Of a stretch of DNA of 64,000 nucleotides, positions 33,052 to 45,475 are shown one piece after another. Source of the DNA: Dugong dugon (lineage: Eukaryota; Chordata; Mammalia; Sirenia; Dugongidae); contig CM057460.1 in NCBI GenBank assembly GCA_030035585.1, positions 132,292,714-132,356,713 on the forward strand, written 5' to 3'. How positions within the stretch are numbered: the first letter of the stretch is position 1; each line of letters begins with the position of its first letter. Both the position numbers and the translations under genes were made by a program. The notes beneath the pieces were generated by a model. That model was not told where the DNA came from, searched no databases, and worked only from the letters and a program-made list of their open reading frames with translations.

Positions 33052-36000
33052 TGTTGTTCTTCTTGTTAGGTGCCGTCAAGTCAGTTCCAACTAGTAGCGA
33101 TCCTTTGTACAACAGGACAAAACACTACCCAGTCCTGCACCATTCTCACAATCATTGTTAAGCTAGAGCCCTTTGTTGCAGCTATTGTGTCAACCAATCT
33201 CATTGAGAGCCTTCCCCTTTTTTGCTGACACTCTAATTTACCAAGCCTGACATCCTTCTCTAGGGACTGGTCCATCCTGATAACATGTCCAAAATACATG
33301 AAACAAAGTCTTGCCATCCTCACTTCTAAGGAGCATTCTGGCTGTATTTCTCCCAAGACAGATTTGTTCGGTCTTCTGGCAGTCCATGGTATATTCAATA
33401 TTCTTCACCAACACCATAATTCAAAGGCATCAATTCTGCAGTCTTCCTTATTCATTTTTCAGCTTTCCCATGCATATGAGGCTATTGAAAATACCATGGC
33501 TTGAGTCAGGTGCAACTTAGTCCTCAAAGTGACATCTTTGCTTTTTAACACTTTAAAGAGGTATTTTGCAGCAGATTTACCCAATGTAATACTTCATTTG
33601 ATTTCTTGACTACTGCTTCCATGGATGTGGATTATGGATCCAAGTAAAAGAAAATCCTTGACAATTTCAATATTTTCTCCATTTATCATGATGTTGCTTA
33701 TTGTTCCAGTTGTGAGGATATTTGTTTTCTTTGTGTTGAGGTACAATCCATACTGAAGACTGTGGTCTTTGATCTTCATCAGTAAGTACTTAAAGTCCAC
33801 TTTCAGCAAGCAAGGTTGTGTCATCTGCATATCGCAGGTTGTTAGTGAGTCTTCCTCCAATACTGATGCTGCATTCTTCTTCATATAGTTCAGTTTCTCG
33901 GATTGTTTGCTCAGTATACAGATTGAATAAGTATGGTGAAATGATACAACCCTGACACATATCTGTCCTGACTTTAAACGACGCAGTATCCCTTTGTTCT
34001 ATTAGAAGATTGCCTCTTGGTATATGCAAAAGTTCCTCATGAGCACAATTAAGTGTTCTAGAATCCCCATTCTTCGAAATATTATCTGTAATTTGTTATG
34101 ATCTACACAGTTGAATGCCTTTGCCTAGTCAATAAAACATAGGTAAACATATTTCTAGTATTCTCTGTTTTCAGCCAGAATCCATCTGACAACAGTAATG
34201 ACCTCCTTCCTTCCATGTCCTCTTCCAAACCCAGCTTGAATTTTTCGTAGTTCCCTGTTCATGTACTGCTGCAACTGCTTTTGAATGATCTTCAAAAATT
34301 TTACTAGTGTGTGATGTTGATGATATTGTTTGATAATTTCTGCATTCTGCTGGATCACCTATCTTTGAAATGGGCACAAATGTGGATGTCTTCCAGTCAG
34401 TTGGCCAGGTAGCTGTCTTCCAAATTTCTTGGCATAGAAGAGTGAGCACCTCTAGTGTTGCATCCATTTGTTTAAACATCTCAGCTGGTATTCCATCAAT
34501 TCTTGGAGCTTTGTTTTTCGCTAATGCCTTCAGTACAGCTTGGAATTCGTCCTTCAATACCATTGGTTCTTGATTATATGCCACCTCCTGAAATGGTTGT
34601 AAGTCTACCAATTCTTTTTGGTCCAGTGACTCTGTGTATGCCTTCCATCTTCTTTTGATGCTTCCTGCATCATTCAACATTTTCCCTGTAGAATCCTTCA
34701 ATATTGCAATTCGAGGCTTGAATTTTTTCTTTGGTTGTTTCTGCTGGAGAAATGCCAAGCACGTTCTTCCCTTTTGGTTTTCTACCTCCAGGTCTGTGAA
34801 TATGTCACTATAATATTTTACTTCATCTTCTCAAGCAACCCTTTGAAATATTCTGTTCTGATATTTACTTCATCATTTCTTCCTTTCGTTTTAGCTAATC
34901 GATATTCAAGAGCAAATTTCAGTCTATTCTGACATCCTTTTGTTCTTTTATTTTTCTTTCTTTTTAATGATCTCTTGCTGTCTTCATGTATGATGTTCTT
35001 GATGTCATTCCACAACTCATCTGATCTTCAGTCGTTAATGTTCAATGTGTCAAATGTATTTTTGAGATGGTCTCTGAATTCAAGTGTGATATACTCAATG
35101 TCATACTTTGACTCTCGTGGGCTTGTTATAATTTTCTTCAGCTTGACTTGAACTTGTGTAGGATCAATTGATGCTCTGTTCCTAAGTTGGTCCCTGATCT
35201 TGTTCTGACTGATGATATTGAACTTATCTATCATCTTGTTACATAGATGTAGTTGATTTGATTCCTGTGTATTCCATATGGCAAGGTCTACGTGTATAGC
35301 AGCCATTTATGTTGTTGAAAATAGGTATTTGGAATGAAGAAGTCATTGGTCTTGCAAACCTCTATCGTGCGATTTCAGGCGTCATTTCTATAGCTAAGGC
35401 CATATTTTTCAACTACTGGTCCATCTTTGTTTCCAACTTTCACATTCGAATCACCAGTAATTATCAGTGCATCTTGGTTTCATGTTTGATCAATCTCAGA
35501 CTGCAAAAGTTGGTAAAAATCTTCAATTTCCTCATCTCTGGCCTGAGTGGTTGGTTTGTAAATTTGACTTATAGTTGTATTAAGTAGTCTTCCTTGTAGG
35601 TGTATGGATATTATACTATCACTGACAGTGTTGTATTTCAGGATAGATCTTGAAATGTTCTTTTTGACAATGAATGTGATGCCATTCCTCTTCAATTTGT
35701 CTTCCTGGCATAGTAGATCATATGATAGTCAGTTTCAAAATGACCAATATCAGTCCTTTTCAGCTCACTAATGCCTAGAATATTAATGTTTATATATTCC
35801 ATTTCATTTATGATGACTTCGAATTTTCTTAGATTCATACTTCTTACATTCCACATCCTGATTATTAATAGATTTTTGCAGCTGTTTCTCCTCATTTTGA
35901 CTCATCCTACATCAGCAAACAAAGGTCTCAAAAGTTTGACTCCATCCACATCATTAAAGTGAACTCTGCTTTGAGGAGGTAGCTCTTCCCCAGTTGTCTT

Positions 36001-36250
36001 TTGAGTGACTTCCAACCTGAGGGGCTCATCTTCTGGCATTATATCAGACTATGTTCCACTGCTATTCACAAGGTTTTCACTGGCCAGTTTTTTCAGAAGC
36101 AGTCCACTAGGTTCTTCTTCCTAGTCTAGCTTAGTTTGGAAGCTCAGCTGAAACCTGTTAACCATGGAAGACTCTGCTGGGATTTGAAATATTGGTAGCA
36201 TAGCTTCCAGAATTACAGAAACATGCAAGCCACCACAGTATGACTGGAAG
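33052..36250 (-). mobile_element. RTE-clade LINE, near full length
   Basis: A 3.2-kb minus-strand RTE element, about the full length usual for this clade. The plus-strand left end (3' end of the element) is the (TTG/TTC) and TTAGGTGCCGTCAAG tail. The sense 5' region lies at about 35900-36250 and is non-coding. The single ORF is spread over all three frames. It is the source-type sequence for the fragments at 1360 and 25365, and its 3' end resembles the AfroSINE tail. Confidence 0.9.
33081..35895 (-). pseudogene. RTE ORF (endonuclease and reverse transcriptase), broken
   Basis: RTE elements encode one protein with an apurinic-type endonuclease and a reverse transcriptase. The endonuclease begins at about 35895 (LLIIRMWNVRSMN...) and contains NINILGISELKRTDIGHF, a recognised RTE/BovB pattern. 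A second piece follows at 35480-35695 (NGITFIVKK...). Reverse transcriptase pieces are at 34171-34758 (FVPISKIGDPAECRNYQTIS; the following lysine-rich motif is altered), 33790-34029 with the catalytic YADD at 33820-33831, and 33594-33884. The C-terminal part (33081-33398) has YFGHVIRMDQSLEKDV. At least five frame changes or stops make it non-functional. Confidence 0.9.
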
Positions 36251-36430
36251 ACTGTAATAAGAGTAATTTTTTGACACTTGTTAAGGCCTGAGGGATTATG
36301 TCTGGCTCAATTTATTTGCACTCTTCAAATAAGGAATAATTTGTACTTTTAATGTGGATCTTTGAACTCTAGTCAAAGCATCTGACAATTTTAATTGTTA
36401 CACTTAGATTGCAATCTTCTTGCAGACAGT
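36251..36430. other. Unique-looking non-coding DNA
   Basis: Nothing is recognised between the RTE and the hAT element. Confidence 0.35.
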
Positions 36431-36656
36431 GTCTAAACCAGAGGCTGGCAGACCAAATCAGCTATGTAACTGCTTTTGTAAATAAAGTTTTGTTGAAAAA
36501 AAGTCAGACTCATTTTTTTTTTTAATTGTCTGTGACTGCTTTTGCACTATAACAACAGAGTCGAGCAGCTGTGACAGAGGTTGTATGGCCCACAAGGACG
36601 AAAACACTTATTATCTGAACTTTTATTAAAAAAGTTTGATGATCCCTGGTCTAAAT
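36431..36656. mobile_element. MER3-type hAT transposon with 8-bp target-site duplication
   Basis: The element spans 36439-36648, with ends CAGAGGCTGGCA and GATCCCTG. It contains the MER3 landmarks TGCTTTTGTAAATAAAGTTTTGTTG, GTGACTGCTTTTGCACTATAACAACAGAG and TGTGACAGAGGTTGTATGGCCCACAA. The flanks GTCTAAAC and GTCTAAAT are an 8-bp duplication with one mismatch, the size made by hAT transposases. It has no coding capacity and moved in trans. Confidence 0.88.
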
Positions 36657-37387
36657 AATTTATGTGTATGTTTGTTAATCAAATTATTATAATTATTTTC
36701 ATAATACAATTTGAATATTATATCTACCAAGGAGAAGTGTATAGGTATGTTAGCTATGGGGACAGTTTTGGCAATTTCTTTTAGAAATAACTACACAGTC
36801 CAGAAAGGAGCAGGAAGAGATGGGAATGATATAAGATTAGTGATTGGTACCTAAGCATATAGAGAGTAATGCTGAAGATGCGATGATCAGAAACAGTTTC
36901 CTTCTCAGAAACCTCAACCATTTGACGTGATGATAACCGAACTTTCAATTAATTCCTTATTCAGTTTTGACCTCTATATCTGTGAAAATTTGATGGATAC
37001 TTAGAAAATATAAAAGTCACGAAAATCCATTAGAAGACCACAGGAGTTCTCCAATCATCTCAAGTTGCACAAATAGCACCAATATACTAGACACATGTTT
37101 ATTTTAAAAAGGACAAAGATGTCCTTTGTCAAAAAGATTTATCTTCTAAGGGAAACCAATAGCCCTGCTGATGATAATAGAAATATCTCCAACTATGAAA
37201 TACAAAGATTTAAAATGAAATATTCTTTCTCCCATCTGCAAAAAAACAAAACAAACAAAAAACCTATACCAAATTAAATAGATTGGAAAGACAATTTTAT
37301 GAAATATGATTTAAGAACAACCCTGACCATAGGAGATATGTTAAGTGGGAAGCAGAACTGAACAAAAAAATATTCAAATCGGAGAAA
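36657..37387. other. Unique-looking non-coding DNA
   Basis: AT-rich, with an A-rich stretch at about 37238-37262. No gene is recognised. Confidence 0.4.
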
Positions 37388-39066
37388 AAAAAATGGCGTT
37401 CTAGGCAGAAGCACCACACAGTCCCTCCACAGCAAAGATCTGAAAAACTAAGCCAAACAGAGAAAACAGAAATCCTGAAACCCTAAAACATGAAATGAAG
37501 AGTTAAAGAACTCAGCCAAGCATCAATGGAGTGAGAAATCTGACAGAGAACGGAGAATGAGGAGAGATTCATACAGAGGTCCCTATCAGCTAATGCAACA
37601 CGGATCCGCCATCTTGGACTCCTATCAAGGACCAGCAAATAGGGTTTATCAGAAAGTAGCTTCACCGAGCTTCCAGCGGAAGACAGAACAACTGGTAATT
37701 CGCGATATATGCTTTCCCACCCCCCACCATTCTTCATTCCCACTCAGCCTCCTCTGCTTCCCGTGGCCACAGTCTCTTGGCCTGGAAGCACTCGCTGCTT
37801 GGATTCCACCTGCCTGCACTGGCAAGCTCTCTGCCATTTGTTGGCTGCTGGTGTTGCTTTTTCTCCACTTCTTTTGATTTTTTCCTTATATCTCACCACC
37901 TCCCACTCCTTTCGCTCAAATACCTGGCTCTGTGCACCATCTTTGCTTCTTCCTGAGGGGCTGAAGAGCTCCATTCAAGTGTGGAGCTGCTTTCCGGTCC
38001 AGGCTGCTGCACTGGTGGGATCCCAGGGCTTTTGTTTGTTTGTTTGCTTTGAATCATTTGTTTGTTTTCTTTTCCTTTTCGTGAGTTGGGAGCCTGTTCT
38101 AGCCGGGCAGTGTTGCAAGGCTTGCAGCTTATGCCCTTGGGTTACTCAGATGTGCAGAGGGATCCCTGAGGACATTTCTTTTTTTGTGGGTTTTCTTTTT
38201 TCTGTTTTTTTGGGGACTTTTCTTGTTTTTGTTTTTTTTTTTAATATTTTTTGTTTTCTTTTCCTGCTTTTTCCCTATTTGTCTTTCTTCATTACTCAGT
38301 TTCCTATCTCTCTATACCTTCCTTCTCTTTCTGTTCCCCGAATACCTGGCACTGAATACCTCTACTCCTTCTAGCCAGGCTGTACTTCAACACCTGAGAA
38401 AGACTACCCCAGACCTCATAGCTGCACCAGTGGGATCCCTAGGAACTTTGCTGTTCTTTTTCCTTTTTGATTTTTATTTATTCAGCCTTTTCACTTTTTT
38501 AATTTTTTTTCTTATTCCCCTTTTTGTTTTTATCCATTTCATAGTCTTTCATCTCTCCACTCCAAGAGCAAGCTCCCTTAGCACTCTTTTTTGTTTGTTT
38601 GTATGTTTTTGGCTCCTGGTCCTCTCTCCTCTCTCCCATATCCATCTTATCTCCACACATAACAATCTCCCTGCTACAACCTGCCTATATGCATCATGCA
38701 CTTAACATCACACCACCAAGCAGCACAGGCATGGCCTACTGGAACCTGTCCTGCACTGATTACCAACCTGCCCTGGTGGCTGTAGTGAGTGCCACAAACA
38801 ACCCACCACAGTAACTCCTTTTCAGCTAGACCTGCCCTGCTGTATCAAATCTGAGTGACTGACCCTACCAACTGGAGAAGGACATGAAAACTAATGTGCC
38901 CACAGAAGAACAAACATCAAAGAACACACAGCCTGTCTGCTCAGACATAGTCAAATTAAAAAAAAATAAGAAACAAACAAAACTACAATCAATAAGCAAG
39001 AAAAATAACTACTGAATTCCCCGAAGACAGCAGACAATATCAAAACATTTACAAAAACAGGACAGG

Positions 39067-40057
39067 ATGGTTCCAGTAGGCAACCAAAATAAAACACCAG
39101 ATGACTTTCCAGTGGCAGAAAAGACACTAGAACTACCTGATAGGGAATTCAAATCTCTAATACTCAGAATTCTCCAAGAGCTGAAGCAAAAAGCAGACAA
39201 AAATGAGGAAAAAATAGACAAATTCCAGGAAAATACAGACAAAAAATTGGAAGAATTCAGGAAAATAATGCAAGAACAATATGCCAAAATAAATTCACAA
39301 CTAGAAAGTATACAAAAACAACCAGAAATCCAAAAAGTTAACAACAATATTTCAGAAATAGACGGTGTCATAGAAGGGCTGAGAAGCAGATTTGAAATGC
39401 TGGAAGACAGCATCAGTGGAATTGAAGACAAACACTTGGATACAACTCTCTTTGAGGAAAACTCAGAAAAAAGAACAAAGAAAAATGAAGAGACCCTGAG
39501 AGTTATGTGGGACACAATCAAAAGCAAAAATCTTCAAGTGATCAGAGTTCCAGAAAAGGGGGAGAAAACAGAAAACACAGAGAGGATCATTGAAGAACAG
39601 TTGACAGAAAACTTCCCCAATATCATGAAAGATGAAAAGTTGGCCATCCAAGAAGCTCAATGAACACCATAGAGGAGAGACCCCAAAAGAAAATCACCAA
39701 GGCATATGATAATCACACTCACCAAAACCAAAGACAAAGAATCCTAAGAGCAGCTCATGAAAAAAAAGAAGTCACTTACAGAGGAGAACCAATAAGACTA
39801 AGCTCAGATAATTAGGCAGAAACCATGCAGGCAAGAAGGCAACGGGATGACATATATAAAATCTTGAAAGAAAAAAACTGCCAGCCAAGAATAATATATC
39901 CTGCAAAACTCTAGTTCAAATATAATGGTGAAATTAGGATATTTCCAGATAACAGAAATTAAAGGAATATGTAAATGTCAAACCAAACTTACAAGAATTA
40001 TTAAAGGGAGTCCTTCGATCTGAAAACAAACAACTTCAGCTCACAGGCAGAATCTAA
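39067..40057 (+). pseudogene. L1 ORF1, best preserved copy, one early stop
   Basis: The first 198 codons are open (39067-39663). They hold an N-terminal LELPDREFKSLILR segment, a long heptad-rich coiled coil (residues about 30-110, EEKIDKFQENTDKKLEEFRK...) and the RRM-like part with KSKNLQVIRVPEKGEKTEN. A TGA at 39661-39663 replaces an arginine codon of the family. Downstream, a 4-base deletion near 39735 and another stop break the C-terminal domain, whose PCRQEG-equivalent and KLKEYVK-like parts are readable. The family stop is the TAA at 40055-40057. The full length would be about 330 residues, similar to other mammalian ORF1 proteins. Confidence 0.92.
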
Positions 40058-40485
40058 GATGCAGGATCATACCAGCCAGATACCAATCTAGGAGATGAAC
40101 TCTCAAGGACTATCCAAAACCAAAAGAAATACAACAGAGAATCAGAGCAGTTAATCTGTAAATGAGAACAAAGTCAGAACAATAAAAGAGGGAATAAACG
40201 TTGTAGATATAGAGCCTTCTAATGGGAGAGGAAGGCAAAGCAATACCAAGTAATAATAGACTGCTTCAAAATTAGAAAGATAAGGGTAAATTTCATGGTA
40301 ACCAAAAAGAAAGTTAATAAACATACTCATAAAAAATAAAGAGAAAAAACATAAAGTCTCAGCAAAAACAAAACCTACAAACACAAAAGAAATGAGAAAA
40401 AAAATCCAGAAACAAAAGTAATTCAGCACAGGAGAGTAAGAAGAACAAAGAAAACATCAGCACCACAAAAAAAAAGCACTACAAA

Positions 40486-43400
40486 ATGACAGCAACAAAC
40501 TCACATCTATCAATAATTACACTGAATGTAAATGGACTTAATGCACCAATAAAGAGACAGAAAGTGACAGAATTGATAAGAAAACTAGATCCATCAATAT
40601 GCTGTCTACAAGAGACACACCTTAGAAACAAACATGTGAATTTATTAAAAGTCAAAGGTTGGAAAAAAATATATCAAGCTAACAACTACCAAAAAAGAAC
40701 AGGAGTGGCAATACTAATCTCACATAAAATAGAATTTAAAACAAAATCCACCATAAAAGACAAAGAAGGACACTATATAATGATTAAGGGGACGATCTGT
40801 CATGAAGACATAACCATAATAAATATCTAAACACCCAATGACAGGTCTTCAAAATACGTAATACAAACTCTAACAACACTGAAAAGAGAAATTGACAGTT
40901 CCACAATTATAGGAGGAGACTTCAACACACCACTCTCAGAAAAGGACAAAACAACTAAGAAGAAACTCAGCAAAGACACAGAAGACCGAAAGGGCACAAT
41001 CAGGCAACTTGACCTCATACACATATATAGAACACTCCATCCAACAGCTGCAAAGTACACATTATTTTCCAATGCACATGGAACATTCTCCAGAATAGAC
41101 CACATCTTAGGGCACAGAGCAATCCTCAACAAGATCCAAAACGCTGAGATAATTCAAAGTATCTTCTCTAACCACAGTGCCATCAAGGTACAAATTAAAA
41201 CAGAAAGAGGAAGGAAAAAAAATCAATCACATGGAAACTGAATAATACCCTGCTTACACATCACTGGGTGGCAGAGGAAATCAGAGATGGAATCAAAAAA
41301 TTCCTAGAATCAAATGAGAATGAAAGCACATCATACCAAAACCTTTGGGACACAGTAAAGGCAGTCCTCAGAGGACAATTTATAGCAATAGATGCACATA
41401 TCAAAAAAGAAGAAAAGGACAAAATCAAAACATTAACTACACAACTCAAACAAATAGAAAGAGAACAGCAAAAAAAGCCCACAGCCACCTGAAGAGAGGG
41501 AATAATAAAGATCAGAGCAGAAATAAATGAAATAGAGAACACAAAAACAGTAGAAAGAATCAACAAAACCAAAAGTTGGTTCTTTGAAAGAATCAACAAA
41601 ATTGACAAACCACTGGCCAGACTGATAAAAGAAAAACAGGAGAGGATGCAAATAACCCAAACAAGAAATGAAATGCACGACATTACAACAGACCCAACTG
41701 AAATAAAGAAGATCATAACAGAATATTATGAAAAACAATACTCCAACAAATTTGAAAACCTAGAGGAAATGGATAAATTTCTAGAAACACACTACCTAAC
41801 CAAACTACAACAAAGTGATGTTGAAAATCTGAACAGACCCATAACGAGAGAAGAGATTGTAAAGATACTAAAAAAAACTCCCAACAAAAAAAAGCCCTGG
41901 CCCAGATGGCTTCAATGGAGAATTCTACAAAACATTCACAGAAGAGCTTATAACAGTACTACCCAGTAATATGTTCAGAGCACAGAAAAGGAAGCAACAC
42001 TTCCAAATTCATTCTATGAAGCCAGCATGATGCGGATACCATAACCAGGCAAAGACGCCACAAAAAAAGAAAATTACAGACCAATATCTCTCATGAATAT
42101 ATATGCAAAAATTCTGAACAAAATTCTAGCCAATAGAATTCAGCATCATATCAAAAAAATAATACACCACGACCAAGTAGGATTCATACCAGTTATGCAA
42201 GGATGGTTCAACATTAGAAAATCAATCAATGTAATCTACCACATAAATAAAGGAATGAAAAGAATCACATGATCATCTCAGTTGATGCAGAAAAGGCATT
42301 CAACAAAGTCCAAAACCTATTCCTGATAAAAACTCCCAATAAAATAGGTATAGAAGGGAAATTTCTCAACATAATAAAGGGCATCTATTCAAAACCAATG
42401 GCCAACATCATTCATAATGGAGAGAGGCTGAAAACATTCCCCTTGAGAACAGGAACAAGACAAGGATGCCCTTTATCACCACTCCTATTTATCATTGTGC
42501 TGGAAGTTCTAGCTAGAGCAATAAGGCATGAAAAAGAAATAAAGGGAATCCAAATTGGTAATGAAGAAGTTAAACTGTCCCTGTTTGCAGATGATATGAT
42601 ACTATAAATAGATAACCCTAAAGACTCCACAAGAAATCTACTGGAACTAATAGAACGATTCAGCAGAGTAGCAGGATACAAGATAAACACACAAAAATCA
42701 GTTGGATTCCTATACACCAATAAGTAGAAGGATGAAAAAAGAAATCAGGAAAACAATACCATTTATAATAGCCCCTTAAAAAATAAATACTTAGGAATAA
42801 ATCTAACCAGCGATGTAAAAGATGTATACAAAGAAAACTACAAAACACTACTGCAAGAAACCCAAAGGGATCTACATAAATGGAAAAACATAGCAGGCTC
42901 ATGGATAGGTAGACTCAACATTGTGAAAATAACAATTTTACCCAAAGCTATTTACCAATACAATGCAATCCCAATCCAAATACCAACAACATTCTTCAAA
43001 CAGATGGAAAAACTAATCATTAACTTTATAAGGAAAGGGAAGAAGCCCCAAATAAGTAAATCACTACTGAAGAAGAAGAATAAAGTTGGTGGACTCACAC
43101 TACCTGACCTGATTACCTACTATACAGCTACAATAGTCAAAACAGGGTGGTACTGGTACAACGACAGATACTTTGATCAATGGAACAGAATTGAGAACCC
43201 AGATGTAAATCCATACACCTATGGTCACCCGATCTTTGACAAGGGCCCAAAGTCCATCAAATGGGGAAAAGAGAGTCTTTTTAACAAATGGTGCTGGCAA
43301 AACTGGATATCCATCTGCAAAAAAATGAAACAGGACCCATACCTCATGCCATATACAAAAACTAATTCAAAATATATCAAATACCTAAATATAAAGCCAG

Positions 43401-44310
43401 AAACTATAAAGTTCATAGAAGAAAAATTAGGACCAATGCTATAGGCCTTAATACACGGCATTAACAGGATACAGTCCATACCCATCAACCCACAAAGCCC
43501 AGAAGATAAGCTAGATAACTGGGATCTTCTAAAAATCAAACACCTATGCTCTACAAAAGACTTCACCAAAAGAGTAAAAACAGAACCTACAGACTGGGAA
43601 AACATTTTTGGACAGTACAAGTCAGACAAAGGTCTAATCTCCATAATCTACAAGAAAATCCAACACCTCTACAACAAAAGGACAAATAATCCTATTAAAA
43701 AATGGGCAAAGGAAATGAACCGACACTTCACCAAAGAAGACATTGAAGTGGCCAGCAGACACATGGGGAAAAATTCGTGATCACTAGCCATTAGAGAAAT
43801 GCAAATTAAAACCACAGTGAGATACCATCTCACCCTGGCATTACTGGCACGAATCAAAAACTCTGGAAATCACAAATGTTGTAGGGGCTGCGGGGAGATT
43901 GGAACTCTTATGCACTGCTGGTGGGAATGCAAAATGATACAACCATTTTGGAAAATGATATGGCACTTCTTTAGAAAGCTAGAAATAGACATACCATACG
44001 ATCCCGCAATTCCACTCCTAGGAATATATCCTAGAGAAATAAGAGTCGTTACTCGAATAGACATATGCACCCCTATGTTCATGGCAGCATTGTTTGCAAC
44101 TGCAAAAAGATGGAAACAACCTAGATGCCCATCAACAGATGAATGGATAAACAAACTATGGTACACACACACAATGGAGTACTATGCAACGAGAAAGAAC
44201 AATGATGAATCTGGGAAGCATCTCATAACATGGATGAAACTGGAGGACATTATGCTGAGTGAAATAAGTCAATCAAAAAGGACGAATATTGTATGAGACC
44301 TCTATTGTAA
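40486..44310 (+). pseudogene. L1 ORF2, broken copy in element 3
   Basis: The span is 3,825 bp, equal to the usual 1,275 codons. From ATG 40486 the frame is open to codon 114 with N14 and E43 intact; the catalytic Y115 codon has become TAA (40828-40830). The rest of the endonuclease continues in other frames (41100 region, SRIDHIL). Reverse transcriptase has motif A altered to VDAEKAFNK, motif B intact and FADD at 42584-42595, with a TAA three codons later (42605-42607). The C-terminal part is open at 42923-43444 and 43799-44296. A missing base near 44275 shifts the last codons, and the family stop is TAA at 44308-44310. Confidence 0.92.
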
Positions 44311-44362
44311 AAACCCATGAAAAAGTTCACACACAAAATGTGACAATCTTTGTTAGTTACCA

Positions 44363-44383
44363 GGGATGGGAGAGGAGGGGGGG
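44363..44383 (+). repeat. G-rich tract in the L1 3' UTR
   Basis: GGGATGGGAGAGGAGGGGGGG is the counterpart of the tract at 10326 in element 1. Confidence 0.55.
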
Positions 44384-45475
44384 AAACACTAAACAGGCAA
44401 TAGATAAGTGGTATCTTGGGTGTAGGGTGAGACAGTACACAATACTGGGGAAACAACCACAGCTTCTACAAGGAAAGGTCATGGAAGCCCCGTAGACACA
44501 TCCAAACTCCCCGAGGGACTGAATTGCTGGGCGGAGGGCTATGGGGACCATGGTCTCAGGGAACGTCTAGCTCAATTGGCATGACACAGTTTGTGAAGGC
44601 AATGTTCTACATTCTATCTTGGTGAGTAGTCTGGGGTCTTGGAAGCCTGTGAGCAGCCATCTTGGGTACTCCACTGGTCTGATCCCTTCGGGAGCAAGGG
44701 AGAGTGGGGGGGAACAAGAAACCGGGGAAAGATTGGTCCAAAGGACTGGTGGACCACAGCTTCCAAGGCATCCACCAGACAGTCCAGTGCAGCTGGTTGG
44801 TGCCCGGCTGCTACCGCTGACTGCTCTGACCGGGATCACAGCAGAGGGTTCTGGACAGAGCTGGAGAGGGATGTAGAACCAAATTCTAGGTCACAGGAAA
44901 AAGACCAGATTTGCTGGCCTAAGGGAGACTGGGGAAATGCCGAGAGTCTGGACCCCAGATAACCTTCTAGCTCCGTGGTGACGTCACTTCTGAGGTTACC
45001 GTTCAGCTAGGGAGTGGACAGCTCCATGGAACCAGATGGGGCTGGTGAGGCATAGCAGTCCAGGGACGCGGACTGGAAGGCGGAGGGGGACAGGAAGGCT
45101 GGTGATAGGGAACCCAGAGTTGAGTAAGGATAGTGTTGATGTGTTGTGAGGTTGTTGACCATTGCCATAGGGCAGCATGTGTACTGACTCTTTAGTGAGA
45201 AACTGTTTTGTTATGAATACCTTCATCTAGAGTGAGAATAGCAGCACAGTTGGAAGAGCGTAGTCGATGTCACTGAAATGTGCATGTAGCAATTTTCGAA
45301 GTGGTGTGTCTTTGGCTACGTATATTTTCACCAAAAAGAAAGGAAGGTAGAGGGGGGAGAGGGTTGGCATGTCGCGGTGGTGTTGACCAATGTCGTAGAA
45401 CAGGATGTGTGTACTACTGTTTGATGAGAAACTATTTGTTCTGTAAACCTTCACCTGAAGTATAATTTAAAAAAA

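Larger units (their letters stand above)
37388..45475 (+). mobile_element. L1 element 3, full length, younger family
   Basis: An 8.1-kb plus-strand L1 with 5' UTR 37388-39066 (single promoter unit), ORF1 39067-40057, spacer, ORF2 40486-44310 and the composite 3' UTR to 45475. The 5' end starts at ATGGCGTTCTAGGCAGAAGC after an A run and lacks the ACTTCCGG of elements 1 and 4. The 3' end has TATAATTTAAAAAAAA in place of a clean AATAAA. A possible duplication, ATTCAAATCGGA (about 37372) against ATTCAATTGGA (about 45477), is weak. It is the least damaged copy in ORF1. Confidence 0.93.

Noticed and set aside
37372-37384. Clear target-site duplication for element 3
   Set aside because: The candidate pair (ATTCAAATCGGA and ATTCAATTGGA at 45477) needs indels and mismatches, so I report it only as weak.
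37709-38374. A 221-residue open stretch rich in Leu, Phe and Ser that looks like a membrane protein
   Set aside because: It lies in the pyrimidine-rich 5' UTR of L1 element 3. The hydrophobic composition comes from T/C-rich DNA, and similar stretches occur in the other copies.
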